Assembly (NCBI GenBank): GCA_027627225.1
Contig: CM051029.1
Location: forward strand, 26,658,548-26,722,547
Origin: Congeria kusceri
Taxonomy: Eukaryota; Mollusca; Bivalvia; Myida; Dreissenidae
DNA length: 64,000 nucleotides
Direction of reading: 5' to 3'
This document shows, in pieces, positions 23,241-35,770 of the stretch (position 1 is its first letter; every line of letters begins with the position of its first letter). Under the pieces are notes generated by a model. It saw only the letters and a list, made by a program, of their open reading frames with translations, was not told where the DNA came from and ran no database searches. The position numbers and the translations under genes were made by a program.

Positions 23241-23567
23241 CAATTTAAAATCAGAATATTTTCCAACATTGTACACATTACTAATTGTGGTGAACTAATG
23301 GTAAACCTTAATTAGTGAATCACTACATTTTTTCCAGGTAATTTGTTAATTATTTTCATTCATAGTTTATGCATATCATTATTCTGATTTTATTACCTTT
23401 GCAATTAAACATGTGGCAAATTCAAGCTGTTCCTCTATGTACATAATTATGTAACTAAGGCCAGTGATTTTTTAATTTTTGTTTCACTGATATTTTTCGG
23501 AAACTGTCCAGTCAGACATGGGAAAATAAAAAATAAATAAAAGTGTGAGTGTATTTAAGACACTTTT
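23241..23567. other. no feature recognised
   Basis: AT-rich sequence between two elements. Confidence 0.35.
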
Positions 23568-25649
23568 TATGCCCCCACAAAGTGGGAGGCATTAAGCATT
23601 GCACTTGTCCATACCCAGGGATCTCGGTAACGCAAAAACAAGCGTATATGGACGCATATTTCTTCAAAAGGACGCATGACAAACCCATGCCAAGAGTCCT
23701 CGGGACGCATGCTTTTTCGCTTACTGCGTATACCCTGTAACACATACATGAGTGCCTGCAGTAAACTCGGCAGTAGTCGCGATAAAAATCAATATCGGCC
23801 CCAGTACACACTGCAGCTGTCAAAGTCTTTGTGCTTTAGCTCCACCCACAGCAGTCCCTTAGCTCCGCCCACATCATTCTAGACAGTTACTGTTATTTTC
23901 ATTGGTAAATTACATCGTCACTCACTGATGTGCTTTAATCAACAAGTCAATCAGAGTGTGCTAAATCGCCAAAATATGACAAAAGGCGTCCTCAATTAAG
24001 AACAATTAAAACATAGTTGACAACTTAAAACAAACAGCATTGGTAAAATGAGTGAGAAACAGCTTCAGCTGATTTCATTAATTAATATTGCCAATCAAAT
24101 TTCATGAAAAACAGCTAAATCTCAGTAATACGGTGATAGCATATTTTGTTTTGACATAAATTGTATACGAAAATCTAGGGCTGAATTTTGACAGGAATAT
24201 AAAAGCATCGATCAATAATCATACATAAAGGGATTTTCTAGTATATAACACATATGACAAGACATAAATTAACAATACTGATGGTAATTTAAGTACAAAA
24301 TTGTGCAATGTCACATATTTTCACGACCTCGCGAAAATTTTTGTCGCCGACTTTTTAGATCACAAACATTTGTAAAACACATGCAAACACAAATTTTGGT
24401 GTTTAATATCACCAATAATTGCTCCTTTTCGACATTTTTATATTGTTAACCTGTTTCGCAATTACTCTACTTAACAGTAACTTATTCTTTGGTACCTGCC
24501 TGTTGTACTGTAATCACCGCATTATAACTTTTTACTAGGCCTACACATAACAAATCAGTCAACAAGTTTAGACCATCAATTGCTAATTGTCCAGAATTTA
24601 CCTGTTTTTAAATTAATTATTGGTACAAAAGTATTGTTTTAATTACATAACCAAATAATAATAATAATAACATTATTATTATTATTATATCATGATTATT
24701 ATTTATTTATAACTGTCATATATTGTATAAATGTATAAATTGTAAAAATTCCATTCACTCTCGCGCGTCACGTACTTGACTTTAACTTTTTTTGGAACTC
24801 CTACTTTTTAGGGGAAAGGAGTCCCAGGACTCATATTTTAAAATCCTAGTGAGATCCCTGATACCGTACGTACATCCTAAAAATTGTGTGGACTCAACTC
24901 CTCATTAACAGCTGGGCAGATTTAGCTCAAACTTTCATAGCTGAACAACCTTAATGTGTTGGTGAATGTAACTTAAGGAATTTCGGCTGCGACCAATTTC
25001 ATCAAAATTATGGCCCCTTGACATTTTTTACACTATATTAACTTCATGAAATTTTAAGGACTCAACTCCTCTATAACAGCTGGACGAATTCGCTCAAACT
25101 TTCACACAACCTTAATGTGTAGGTGATCGTAAAGGAAAGAATTTCGGCTGTGACCAGTTTCGGCAGAATTATGGCCCTTTGACATTTTTTCCACTATTTA
25201 AAAAAATATATACTTCATGAAATTATGTGGACTCAACTCCTCTTTAACTACTTGGCGGATTTTGCTCAAACTTTCACAGCTGAAAAACCTTAATGTGTAG
25301 GTCATCGTAAAGGAAGGAATTTTGGTTGCAACCAGTTTTGCCAGAATCATGGCCCTTTGTCATTTTGTTCAACTGTAGAATTTTTACCCCTGAAATTTTG
25401 TGGACTCAAATCCTCTTTAACTACTTGGCGGATTTCGCTCAACTTTCACAGCTGAAGAACCTTAATGTGTAGATAATCGTAAAGGAAGGAATTTTGGCTG
25501 CATCCAACTTTGGCAGAATTATGGCCCTATGCCTATTTCCCTATATATGAAAATTAATTTGTGAAGGCAAAGATTAGTGTTGGCTACATGCTCTTTGTGT
25601 CCAAACACGCGTCGTGGGGGGCATCCGTGTCTGTAACACATCTAGTTTT
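23568..25649. mobile_element. tandem-core element with 'tatgccccc' ends (~2.1 kb)
   Basis: The left end is TATGCCCCCACAAAGTGGGAGG and the right end GGGGGGCATCCGTGTCTGTAAC then ACATCTAGTTTTT. The interior right half (24880-25550) has four ~170-bp units beginning GGACTCAACTCCTC (starts about 24892, 25060, 25231, 25403), each with CGCTCAAACTTTCA, CTTAATGTGTAGGT and AGAATTATGGCCC. The right terminus matches the left terminus of 59478-61550, so they share a family. No coding capacity. Confidence 0.8.
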
Positions 25650-26077
25650 TTTTCATAATACACATGACGATAACAATACTAATTCAATGCAACTTTTGTT
25701 ACATCAGCATGCATATAAAATCAACTTGATTTAAATTTAACTAATACATGTATACCTATCTATTTCACTGTGTTTTTATATAACATTACTCAAAAGGAGT
25801 TGAAAACTTTTAATATCCATCAATGGAAATAAATTATTTTACATTCCATTTTGGTTTATTTTTACAATATGTTTTTTTTGTATTTAAAAAAAATCAGGTC
25901 AGACAAACCAAAAAACCAACACATTCTGGCCTAAAATAATGCCCCCAACATTTGAATTTGACAACTCATTAGTGTCAATGAGACTGACCATATGACTGAC
26001 CATATAACACAGCTTTAATGACTTGTTTACTGCTTAGTAATGTACCTGTCTATGTATACATTTGTATTTAACAGTAA
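25650..26077. other. no feature recognised
   Basis: AT-rich, with no repeat family that I can name. Confidence 0.35.
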
Positions 26078-26557
26078 AGAAACTATGCCAACAAAAGGGC
26101 CTCAAGGGAGTAATTTCTTTACAAAAAACTGGAATAAAGATAACACTGGAATAGAGATGTTAATAATGGCATATATTAACGGTAAAACAAGGTATATATA
26201 ATTGGAAAAAGTTTTTTGCTTTCTGAGATCAAAATCAATATATAATATGGATCATGTTAAAAGGTTTGGCCTTTTCAAGTTTACATTTGGCGTCAGAATT
26301 GTGAATATTTTGTATAACCATAGTTTTCGCACGATTCCTTACAAAGCAGAATAGCCCAGTTGGTTAAAGCATGGCCTTCTGTCATTTCTTTTTAAGGCTC
26401 CCAAGTTGTGAATTTTGATATTGCTTTAGGTTTGTTTTGTTTTTTATATGAATTATTTATTATTCATTAAATGCACATGTCCTAGTTTAGTGCATTTCTA
26501 TCATATAATATCATTTATAGCGCAATAGAAAACCAATTTTTCGTTTACATAGTCCCT
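26078..26557 (+). mobile_element. TTAA-type TIR element with tRNA-like core (family B, copy 2)
   Basis: Left AGAAACTATGCCAACAAAAGG (diverged), right CGTTTACATAGTCCCT followed by TTAA. The core at 26346-26420 reads AGCAGAATAGCCCAGTTGG (box A) and CAAGTTGTGAATTTTGAT (a decayed box B). It is followed directly by another element at 26564. Confidence 0.85.
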
Positions 26558-26563
26558 TTAAAT

Positions 26564-26820
26564 GCACCTATCAATATTTTCCCCCAGGGGGGGAGCGCGG
26601 GCAAATACGGGTCTTTAGACTGAAAGCAGTTCCTGACAGGCGGGAATTTGACACGCAGAATGGTTCCGGGTCCTGGAAAATAGACTGTTCAGAATTGAAA
26701 TCCCCGTAATATTGGCCGCGGGCCATTTGATACACCAATTAAGTATCCCCCATTGAGGGGATTTAGACAAAAATACCTGGCTCTAGGGTAGGGAATTAGA
26801 TCCCCAAAATACAATTAGTC
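26564..26820 (-). mobile_element. 'GCACCTATCAATATTTTCCC' family (copy 4), truncated
   Basis: The full left terminus GCACCTATCAATATTTTCCC is present, with the inner phrases TTTAGACTGAAAGCAG, CCATTGAGGGGATTTAGAC and CTCTAGGGTAGGGAATTAG. It stops after CCCAAAATACAATTAGTC, lacking the opposite TIR. Confidence 0.88.
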
Positions 26821-26929
26821 AATAAAACAAAACTTGATCTCTTTCTTATAAGACTTGTATAATGTACATTTATGATATCCTAATGTGTCTCATATTTTTT
26901 GGTCCATTAAAACATTATCAATGAATTAA

Positions 26930-27431
26930 AGGGACCTGTTCACAGATTGAAGAATTGACAATTTTTCAACTTTTTGTCACCGATTCCAAAAATAAAACAA
27001 CAGTGTATACAAGGGAGCAAAATAACACAACAAACCTAGAAATATACTGTTAAAACAGTTTTGTTTATGAGTAATCATCAGTTGAAATAGTTAATATTAT
27101 CAAGCGTTTGTAACGCTAAACAATGGAATAATTGGAGTGTTTGATGTTTTAATTGAAACTGTTGACATCATAACTGTTGGAACACTTACATAAGTAAATA
27201 ATGCAAGAAGAAATATAGAAGTCGGAATGGCCTAGTGGTTAGGGCGATAGCCTTTTAATCCAGAGGTCCCGGGTTCTAACCCCCCTGGAACCATTAAAAA
27301 AAAATTCTAAATACTTTTCTTGTAATTATACTTGTCTTCCTGAGCTTTTTAGTTCAAATGCTCAAAGCTGTCAAGTTAATACATTTTAATGGCATACCTA
27401 AAAAAATGCGAAAATCTGTGAACAAGTCCTT
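26930..27431 (+). mobile_element. TTAA-type TIR element with tRNA-like core (family A, copy 2)
   Basis: 502 bp between two TTAA tetramers (26926-26929 and 27432-27435). AGGGACCTGTTCACAGATTG at the left and AATCTGTGAACAAGTCCTT at the right are inverted. The sequence is collinear with 3454-3952 throughout, including the tRNA-like centre at 27221-27293. Confidence 0.9.
27221..27293 (+). tRNA. tRNA-like core inside a MITE (second copy)
   Basis: GTCGGAATGGCCTAGTGG (box A) and GGGTTCTAACCCC (box B, one change from consensus), with the same CTTTTAA loop as 3745-3818. An A-rich stretch follows, so the pol III stop of the first copy is not conserved. A mobile passenger, not a stand-alone tRNA gene. 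Confidence 0.6.
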
Positions 27432-27744
27432 TTAAATGTGTTTTGTGATTTCAAATGAGACATTTAACTAGCTTTTCAATGCCCATCACTAGGCTAGCTT
27501 TCAAAATCACGTCTAGGGCTGGGTTTAGCTCCGTAACTATTTAACAATTGAAGGGATTAAAATCTGCATAAATGCAGCAGTTTCCATTCTGTGTTAATGT
27601 GTTCTTGTTATTTTTGCAGTGTTTCTGCCACAAAAAGGGAAAAAAAGCAACAGAACTTTTTTCTGTGCAAATTTAAGTAGCCATGAACAAACGATTATGC
27701 AGAGCGAAATAGCAAGATGCTGATCCCTGCTACTTTTTACTCCC

Positions 27745-28135
27745 CAGTCTTTTTTTTCACCTTTAGGGGAAAGGTGGCGGGGCCCTTCAGATGGGGAATT
27801 TTACAGCAAAAGGGGAATTTTTTTTGCTTTTGGAAAAGCATTATTACATGTTTATATTCTACTTTGTTATTAATCATTAATAACTTTTATTGCTACATAT
27901 GATAACTTAGATTATGCAGTGACTGCAATATCTTGGTTTAATGAAAAATTGCTGGCATTGTGTACGAAAGTTCCTCAATCTGAGCCAATGTTTGTCCGAT
28001 TATGGTCAATTTTGTTTTCAAAATAAAGCTTACATTCTGAGGGGAATTTTAGGGTAAACATAGGGGAAAATATATACTTTTTAAGCAGGGGAATGGAGCC
28101 AGATTTCGGCCCCAACTTGGCCCTAAAAAAATCAT
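27745..28135 (+). mobile_element. 'cacctttaggggaaagg' family (copy 1, ~390 bp)
   Basis: Order of blocks: T-run, CACCTTTAGGGGAAAGGTGG, GGGCCCTTCAGATGGGGAATT, AAATAAAGCTTACATTCTGA, TTTAAGCAGGGGAATGGAGC, CCAACTTGGCCCTAAAAAAA. The same order occurs at 31618 (split), and reversed at 32915 and 58500. No coding frame. Confidence 0.85.
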
Positions 28136-28162
28136 TGCTCCCTATCCCCAGCTGCCCCTCTG

Positions 28163-29666
28163 GGGCCGAAAATAAAATATTGTTTGTTTCTCCTCCTGCG
28201 ACCCATGCTAATGAAGGGTGGGTCAGTAGGTCGGAAAAATATTTTATTTGTATACACAATAAGTCATTTTCATTCATGTTTTCCTTACGTTCGAAATGTT
28301 AGGTTATGGTATTAATTCTTAATATTTTCGTTGTAGTAGATTCATAACGTTCTGCTTATTTACGTAATACTATGTTCTAATTAACCTTACAATAATTTAT
28401 CAAAATTTAACAAACAATACCATATGTTAAAACAAGAGCGTTAGTAATAAAAAGTTGTTAACACTAAGGAGTAATAGGGTGACGTTGCAATTTGCCGGGC
28501 ATCCAAAACAGAACCCTGTTAGCAACAGCCATAGCAACGGTGACTGTCAAACTGCGGCTAGCAGTTTGTAGCTGAAAAGCGTGTTACAAGCTTAGCACGT
28601 GGATAGTGTTTAAAAGCATCAATCTGTAATACTGTATCTGAACAAATGCTAGAGCATAAATGAATTAGCATTCTATGGAGATATAAACAAATAGGACTTT
28701 GTTCATTAATAAAAAGAAAGCAACACAACATTTTTTATAAATTAAAATAAAAAGAAAAGGTGCTGAAGTTTATTTACTTTCATTTTTGACAAGGACTCTA
28801 GTTCCGCTAACTTTCATTCAAATGTTGCCTCAGCCAAAGTTTTTGCATAATTCTAATCCATGTGCAGTGATGAGTTTGAATAACACTTTCGTTAATTATA
28901 ACTAGATCTAGTAATTTTTTTTTAGAAACAAAATAAGACGTTTGACGCGATCAGTTTGTCGAGTTAAATGACGTCGTAATTCATATTCTTAGTAAACGGT
29001 TCCTTTCACCAAAATTCATCAAAATTATGATATTTATTTATAATTCTTTATTTATTTACTATTTTAATTTGTAGTAATTTATTACAATAGCAGCTGTTAA
29101 AACACACATATGTATAACAAAACACATACCTAACGCAAATGTGTTACAAATGACTTGCACCTTTACCAATTAAAATTAGAATGAGGGCGTGATAAACTTT
29201 TTAACGACGACGCTCATTTACATATTGGAAATTGTATGCGTTCTCATTGGCTGACTGTTTGGCTCTTGTTAAGCTGACTCCTCCTGCGTCAAGATTTTAT
29301 CGATAATGGACACTTGGTGCATAAAGGTGAGTTTGTTCGTTAAAAAAACATGCATATGCGAGCGGAAATGGTTGCGCCCTAGAATCTGACACTGAATGTT
29401 ATGGCGTCCTTTTCCTAAAAGCATGCGTCAAAATACGCAGAATTACGCGTTACCGAGAACTGTCCGTTTAAAGTCATTTTATAAGCGTCTTTTGAAAGTA
29501 AGATTTGTACGCGCTATTGGAGTCTTTTTAAGGATTCGCACCCCGCATTTTCACACACAAATAAAATAAAATATTGTTTTCTTTGGTCTATAAAAAATTT
29601 TGGGTAGCGGCAATTTTGCTGGGTCGGTCGCGGGAGGGGAAACAAACAATATTTTATTTGAGGCCT
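28163..29666. mobile_element. 1.5-kb TIR element (copy 2)
   Basis: GGGCCGAAAATAAAATATTG at the left and AATATTTTATTTGAGGCCT at the right; collinear with 11476-12985 almost base for base, apart from small indels (for example the block near 29336 lacks about 30 bp). Between the copies, ATGCAAAT has become ATGCATAT and TGACTCA has become TGACTCC, so these motifs are not strictly conserved. Confidence 0.85.
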
Positions 29667-30307
29667 GGGATGTTCAAGAGAGAAATGTTGAGTATCGTGA
29701 GGAGTGAGGAATTTAATATATGTTGGCAAATAATCAATAACAAATAAGATACCTTGATTCAAATTTGATCAGCTGCATTAAAATTACAATACCTCTGGAT
29801 TTATCAAATGATAACAAAGCCTCCACCCCCAATGGGTGATAGTGTTTCGGTTTTAAACAATTACAAGCAACCTTGAACATTGAAATTACTAGCTTTATTA
29901 AAATTTGCTGTGGATGACTGTTTTTGCTGGGGGATGCAGCCAGATTGAGGGTCCTTGTATAATTTTTGGGTAAGTCCATTATTGTTGATTAGTATACAAA
30001 AATAGTGAAATATCATACTTTGTACGGGTATCACAATAGTAGAAATACATATCGTGATATATTGTGATACTTGTAATTTATTGTGATACTTATTATAATA
30101 TATTGCGATGCTTCTCTTGGTGTAATAACTAAGCTTAACACATATCAACTCACAATGAACGGGTCACTATTTTGTGGGATTATTTTACAATAAACATTTT
30201 TATGATGAGGCCATTCACAAATTCAGCAACCCAGTTATACACAGGACACCTGGACAGTGAACAATAATTGATAGCAATGTCTGTAATACCTGCAACTTAG
30301 CAGACCA
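29667..30307. other. AT-rich stretch with 'TATTGTGATAC' motifs
   Basis: TATTGTGATAC or close variants occur about four times at 30030-30115. Otherwise nothing recognised. Confidence 0.45.
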
Positions 30308-30372
30308 GGGGCGACATTCCAGAAACATCTTAAGTTTATCTTAAAATATTTTAACTTAAGTTCCAATTTTTG
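30308..30372. mobile_element. terminus of an element ('ggggcgacattccagaaac')
   Basis: CAGGGGCGACATTCCAGAAA then CATCTTAAGTTTATCTTAAA matches, in inverted orientation, the terminus at 50240-50293. The CAGGGGC start resembles hAT ends. The partner end of this copy was not found. Confidence 0.55.
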
Positions 30373-30437
30373 TAAGGTAATATTTTTAAAACCAGATATA
30401 AATTAATGAATCCAATTACAGTTAAGTAAAGAGTAGT

Positions 30438-30593
30438 TAATCCAGGATGGCATGTTCCGCCTACAGTGGATTTATGTTTAGAAGAGACTTCCTTTAAACA
30501 AAAAATACCATAAAAGCGGAAAATGACGTCCTGGATTAGCCTGTGCGGACACTTTACGCACATGCATTAAGCGCGGTTTTCTCACGACGCGCC
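30438..30593. mobile_element. double-hairpin foldback MITE (copy 3, truncated)
   Basis: Lacks the left hairpin and about 40 bp of the right hairpin, but keeps GAAGAGACTTCC, AAAATACCATAAAAGCGG and the end TCACGACGCGCC. Confidence 0.85.
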
Positions 30594-31617
30594 ACATATG
30601 TTTAAACTACATACAAAAGTAGTCTGAAATGTAGCATACAACAGCTATTTTATGGCACAGTCTTAAGAAAAATAAAAATTTCAGTATCTGGGCTGTGCCA
30701 TTTAGTTTTCATGAAACAATTTAATATACTTTGCACTGATATAAGTACATCTGTTAACTTGTTTGATTACTTTTTACTTAGACACTAGGGAAATATCTAG
30801 GATCAGAAAAGGTACAGGGTGCTGCTCAAAAGGGGCAGGGGGGAAATTCAGATCAGTTCTTTGGAATTTTCTAATATATTAGTAAATCTGTGGTAATTAT
30901 CAGTTAAATGCTTCTGATTAAGTTTTTTGAACATTAGTTTGCCATTCAATATGCGCACAAATTATTTAATATATTGAAATTCGAAAGATATTCAACATTT
31001 TCTTGTTGACCAGAACAGAGGGAAAGCACGGGGGACACCAGAAGGAGCAAGGCGCAGCTGTAAGTAAGCCACACAAAAAGTTCAACGGGCAAAAAAATCA
31101 CTCTTAATGCGCTACTTTCATGGAAAACATGTTCTTGTGTTTAACAGCAGTGCTAGAACCCCTTTTCTATCGATATTCACTTGATTTTTCGAATGAAAAG
31201 AATTTTACTAAAATTGAGATTAAAATCGATTGCTCTATAAAATTTGCAAAGAACAATAGCACTTGCACCAGCCTTAGATGATGTTTTAACCCCAAAAAGC
31301 AACAGTTTTTATTGGTTTTATGATTATAATAGTGATGGGATCTGGCCCTGGAGTCAACGAAACTACTGTAGTCTTACGTTTTAAACCCAAAAAAGACAAG
31401 AAACATTGTTTTTTTTAATGGAAGATCGTTATGGTTCACCTGATCTGAGTGCTGTCTTTCCTTTATACAGTTATATTTTACAGATTTTGTTATTTGAAAT
31501 TAAAGATAGATAAATTGTTGATATTAAACATCTTTAAAAAAAAAGTATGGTCAAACCTATTTTAAGTCAGATTTCATAGTGTCATTAAGATGAGCATTAT
31601 CTAAAGAACAGAGCATA
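30594..31617. other. no gene recognised
   Basis: AT-rich. A segment around 31290-31370 ('AAGCAACAGTTTTTATTGG', 'GGCCCTGGAGTCAACGAAAC') recurs at 32465-32550, so it is itself repeated DNA. Confidence 0.5.
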
Positions 31618-32570
31618 CAGCATTTTTTTTCACCTTTGGGGGAAGGGTGGCAGGGCCCAGCCAACAGGGAATTTTACAGCAAAAGGGCAATTGTTTTTGT
31701 AGAAAAGTGTTAAAACACTTTTATATTCTACTTTGTTATAAACATTAATTAGTTGTTTTGTTACAAATGAGAACTAAGATTATGCAAAACTTTGATAACA
31801 AAAAATGCTGGGATTGGTTACAAAAATTCTTCCATCTTAGTCAATTTTTTGTTCGATTTTGGTCAATTTTTTTCAAAATAAAGCTTACATTCTGAGGGAA
31901 TTATAAGGTTAATATAGGGGAAATATATCGAGTGCTGAACTGTCGTAACTCACTTTAAAAAAAAATTACAGTAGAAGGAAAAAACAGTAATTTTACTAAA
32001 TTAATTCTGCTTTATAAACTTTGATTAACCAATAAGTGATAAAATTGTATTATTTTACTTATTAAAATGTTACAGTCTGCCAAAAATTTATATTAAGCAT
32101 AATATTAAAAGGTTTTTAACTTACAACAGTTTTCCGCTGAAATCTGTTCAAACTCAAGTATAAAAATTAATGGAAAACTGTCGTAAGTAAAAAAATTATA
32201 AATTTCCAATTATGATTTTTTATCATAACTAACAAATGGGACACTGTTTGTTAAAAATTAGTGAGCACTTGCTTACACATTCTAATTCTAATTATCTTTA
32301 AGTAATTATGACCTACAAAATAAAGGAAACAGCAGACAATTCAAATAACGGAATAAGAAACGCATTGGCCTTAGTATCATAAAACTCAATACAGAGTTTA
32401 TAAAGGTGTACAAAGTTTAACATAATAGCAATTATAATGTTAATAATAAAACATGCATGTTAGTTACAAGAAGCAACAGTTTTTATTGGTTTTATAATTT
32501 TAATAGTGATGGGATGTGGCCCTGGTGTCAACGAAACTACTGTAGTCTTATATCAGCCTTACTCTGGAAC

Positions 32571-35165
32571 AAGAGGGTCAAGATGGCTCCAAGCCGCTAA
32601 CCTGAGTTTAATAAATCATAGTGGATTGTCCAAGTTTGATTGGCTGTTTAGATCCATTTGAAGTAAAATTTTGACAATGACAGACAACAGCAATGTCTTT
32701 TAACAAGTCCAAATATTTTCGTCACTTAATGAACGTTTCTTTGGAATTATTTAGAGATTAAAACAGTGGTTTTTGACAAGAAATTGTTCACATTTTCAAT
32801 TTAGCCAAAGGAGGAATAATTGTTGTTAACATTTTGGGATTTCATATTGATTTTAATGAATATGGTAGAGGTAAATACTGACAAAAGCCCTCCCAGAAAA
32901 ACAAATCCCACACCAGTGTTTTTTTTTAAGGCGAATTTGGGGCCAAAATTTGGCCCCATTTCCCTGCTTAAAAGGTATATATTTTTCCCCTATATTTACC
33001 TTAAAATTCCCCTCAAAATGTTAGCTTTTTGTTTTAAAAAAGAAGACCAAAATCGGACAAAAAACTGACCAAGATAGAGGAATTCTCATAAACAATCTCA
33101 GCTATTTGTCATCAAACCAAGTTAGTGCATAATCTAAGTTATCATTTGTAGCAAATCAATTGATTCAAGTTTTATAACAAAGTAGAACATAAACATTTAA
33201 TAATGTTTTTCTAAACAAAAAAATCCCCTTTTGCCGTAAAATTCCCCATCTGAAGGGCCCCGCCACCTTTCCCCCAAAGGTGGAAAAAAACACTGCACAC
33301 TTTTTTTCACAACCAGGACATTAGCCTGCTCGTAATTTTGACGACCCAGAAAGTACAAGCTCATTGAAATTACACCCCGGACAATCATTATTATAATATC
33401 AGACTAAGTGTGGATGCTAATTATAGTTAAAGAATATAATTAACCTAATTGTAGCAATGTAACACAAACTTAGTGCATTCATTGACGGCAGTAAAATTTG
33501 ATAATTAGGACGTTGCACGTAATTCCAAATACTTGAGTCATTAATTTCAAAAAGTGGGCTCATGCTCGGGGTGTGAAAAACAATGAGTGGGCTTTTGTCC
33601 AGGAGGGCTTTCGTCCGGATTCCGGTAGAGTGTCACCCAAGGAACATTTCTGTAAAGTCAGGGGTAGCGAATATATAATATATGGCTGATATTGCCTTTG
33701 TCTGATTTTTAAAAAGTCGTTTGCAACTTGTCTGTAGAATAATTATATATTGTGAAGCCTGTCTAAACTGACCCCACTGAAAACCAATTCCCTGTCTAAA
33801 CTGGACAATTGTTTCAGTTCCAATTTTTCATCCTTATTCTATTCATCAAAACACATGTATAAACTGAACACCGCGATAACCGGTAACTAATTGCATGGTT
33901 TTTAATAAAGAATTGATTAGAATTAACATTAAGAAAGCTAAATAAACCAAACGGCTATGTCCAGTCTGGTGTCACTTGGCTACACCCTTGAGGTGTTAAG
34001 CAGATTATTGTCTATTAAATGACAACACGGCCTCTTTATTAGAGTAGCTACAGAGAGCAAAAACATGTGAAATGACTGACCAAGTCCCGATGGTGTTTTC
34101 ACAGTTTTTACTGTTTTAAAATCTATTAAATTTTTCACTTGTCCATTCATGCTGTGGGACAACCTGAGCAATAAAACAAATAAATTCGCTATCCCTGAAA
34201 TTTATTTCCAAATCCATTAGGTGGTGTCAGACTAGAAGATTTTCACAGTTTTCAACAGAGACATGTAAGAAAAAATTGCCCTGTCCTTTTGAAGCCATGC
34301 TTTTTGGTGATTTTTTATGATTAAACAAATTCAGGAATAAAGGATGCATTTTTGCAAAATTATTTCAAATCCCACCAGTGGATTCAAACAAAAAGATTTT
34401 TCAAAGTTATTATAGCTTGGCCTAGTTAAAAAGCCAAATGAGGATAACTGTCGTGCCCACTGGCGCGAATGTTTTTTAACAAATTGAAATAATTTGGAGG
34501 AAATTGGTGAAGTCATGCAAGGTAAATTTCTGTGAAATATCAAATTCTTAAAAGTGGTTGCAGGGAAGATATTCAAAGTGTTCAAAAATGCTATATAAGG
34601 AAAACTTCCCCGCCCGCTGGGGGCATTGTTTTGTAACAAATCAAAATGATTAGAGCAATATGGTAGATGGTCAACCTGTGACCATCTCAATGAAATTATT
34701 TTAAAAATTTGGTTAGTGGTATAAAAGATTTTCAAAGTTTGTAATACAGTCATTAAAAAAAACTTCTACGCCCCCCGGTGTTTTTAATGTATTAAATTAT
34801 TTCCAAAAATTGGGTAGAGGGTCACCCAAGGAACATTTCTGTGAAATGATTTAAATATCCCCCAAGTGGTTTCAGATGATTAGATTTTCGAACTTTTCAA
34901 TAAAAACATATATAAGAAAACTGCCCCACCCTTGGTGACTGTGTTTAAAAAAAATCAAAATGCTTTTAAGGAATTTGGTAAAGGGTCACCCTAGGAACAT
35001 CTCTGTGAAATTATTTAAAAATCTGATGTAAGTGGTTACAAGATTAGAAGTGTACGAAGATTTTCTAAGTTAATTTAACATTTAAAGTCGATAAAGCCAT
35101 ATTTAAGGAAACTGTAAGCCCCACCCATTGGCTGCCATGTTCTTTAATGAATCAAAATGATTTTA
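32571..35165 (+). mobile_element. tandem-core element, 'caagagggtcaagatggc' type, inside the insertion
   Basis: Begins CAAGAGGGTCAAGATGGC with CGCTAACCTGAG, like the 7606 family. From about 34190 to 35160 it has diverged ~155-bp units with GGGTCACCCAAGGAACATTT and CTGTGAAATTATTT, and protein-like minus-strand frames (34331-34753) that I regard as repeat by-products. The right end is not defined. Confidence 0.6.
32915..33298 (-). mobile_element. 'cacctttaggggaaagg' family (copy 3, reversed)
   Basis: Reverse order of the same blocks: CCAAAATTTGGCCCCATTTC, GCTTAAAAGGTATATATTTT, CATCTGAAGGGCCCCGCCAC, CTTTCCCCCAAAGGTGG. It lies inside the tandem-core element, which lies inside the 31927 insertion, which splits another copy of this same family. 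Confidence 0.85.
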
Positions 35166-35770
35166 GGTATCATTTTTGACTAAGATTGTTTTAGTTTTCA
35201 TCTATAAAATGAATTGATTAATTATAATCAAACAGGTTTGGCTTTAAACTCCATCTTTGCTGAATTGTTTTGTTTTAATATGTAAAACAACTCGCCTGCA
35301 TCTTTTAGCTGTTGAAAGTATAACATATGTTTGCTTGTCTGATTTATTGGGTTTTGAAAACCTTTATTTCTATGGTTAAGTTTAATGACATCATCATATT
35401 TATGACATCATTAGAAAAACAAAGTTCATGTAGTACATCACTCATTTTGAGTACAGTTTTCCATTTAGAACTAACTTTCATGTAGGAACAAACTTAATGG
35501 AAAACTGTCTGTAACTCAAGTTACCACAGTTTTCCATTTTCTGAAATGGGACATTTGAGTTACCAACAGTTTTGCACTAAGGGGTTTAAGGGGTTTTTAT
35601 TAGGAATATGGTCATAATATGTTTATGTCACATGTATAAGTATGACAAAAAATGCAAAAAAGTGATATTTGGAAAAAAAAAGAGTTACAACAGTTTTCCG
35701 TTCAGCCCTCGATATATACTTTTTAAGCAGCGAAATGGTGCAGAATTTCGGCTTCAAATTGGCCCTAAAA

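Larger units (their letters stand above)
31927..35713. mobile_element. 3.8-kb insertion with 'atcgag(t/g)gctgaac' TIRs and ATAT duplication
   Basis: The left ATCGAGTGCTGAAC and the right (inverted) ATCGAGGGCTGAAC are flanked by ATAT (31923-31926 and 35714-35717). Subterminal zones at both ends repeat 'GAAAACTGTCGTAAC'-like motifs (for example 32172, 35500, 35690), as transposase-binding arrays often do. No transposase frame; superfamily not assigned. Confidence 0.75.
31618..35770 (+). mobile_element. 'caccttt(g)ggggaaagg' family (copy 2), split by a 3.8-kb insertion
   Basis: The left half 31618-31926 runs to AGGGGAAATAT; the right half resumes at 35714 with ATATACTTTTTAAGCAG and ends CAAATTGGCCCTAAAAACC. 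Joining the two rebuilds the order seen at 27745-28135. The interruption is 31927-35713. Confidence 0.85.

Noticed and set aside
34331..34753. 140-codon minus-strand frame, the longest in the window
   Set aside because: It lies wholly within diverged ~155-bp tandem units of a transposon and its peptide repeats with the units.
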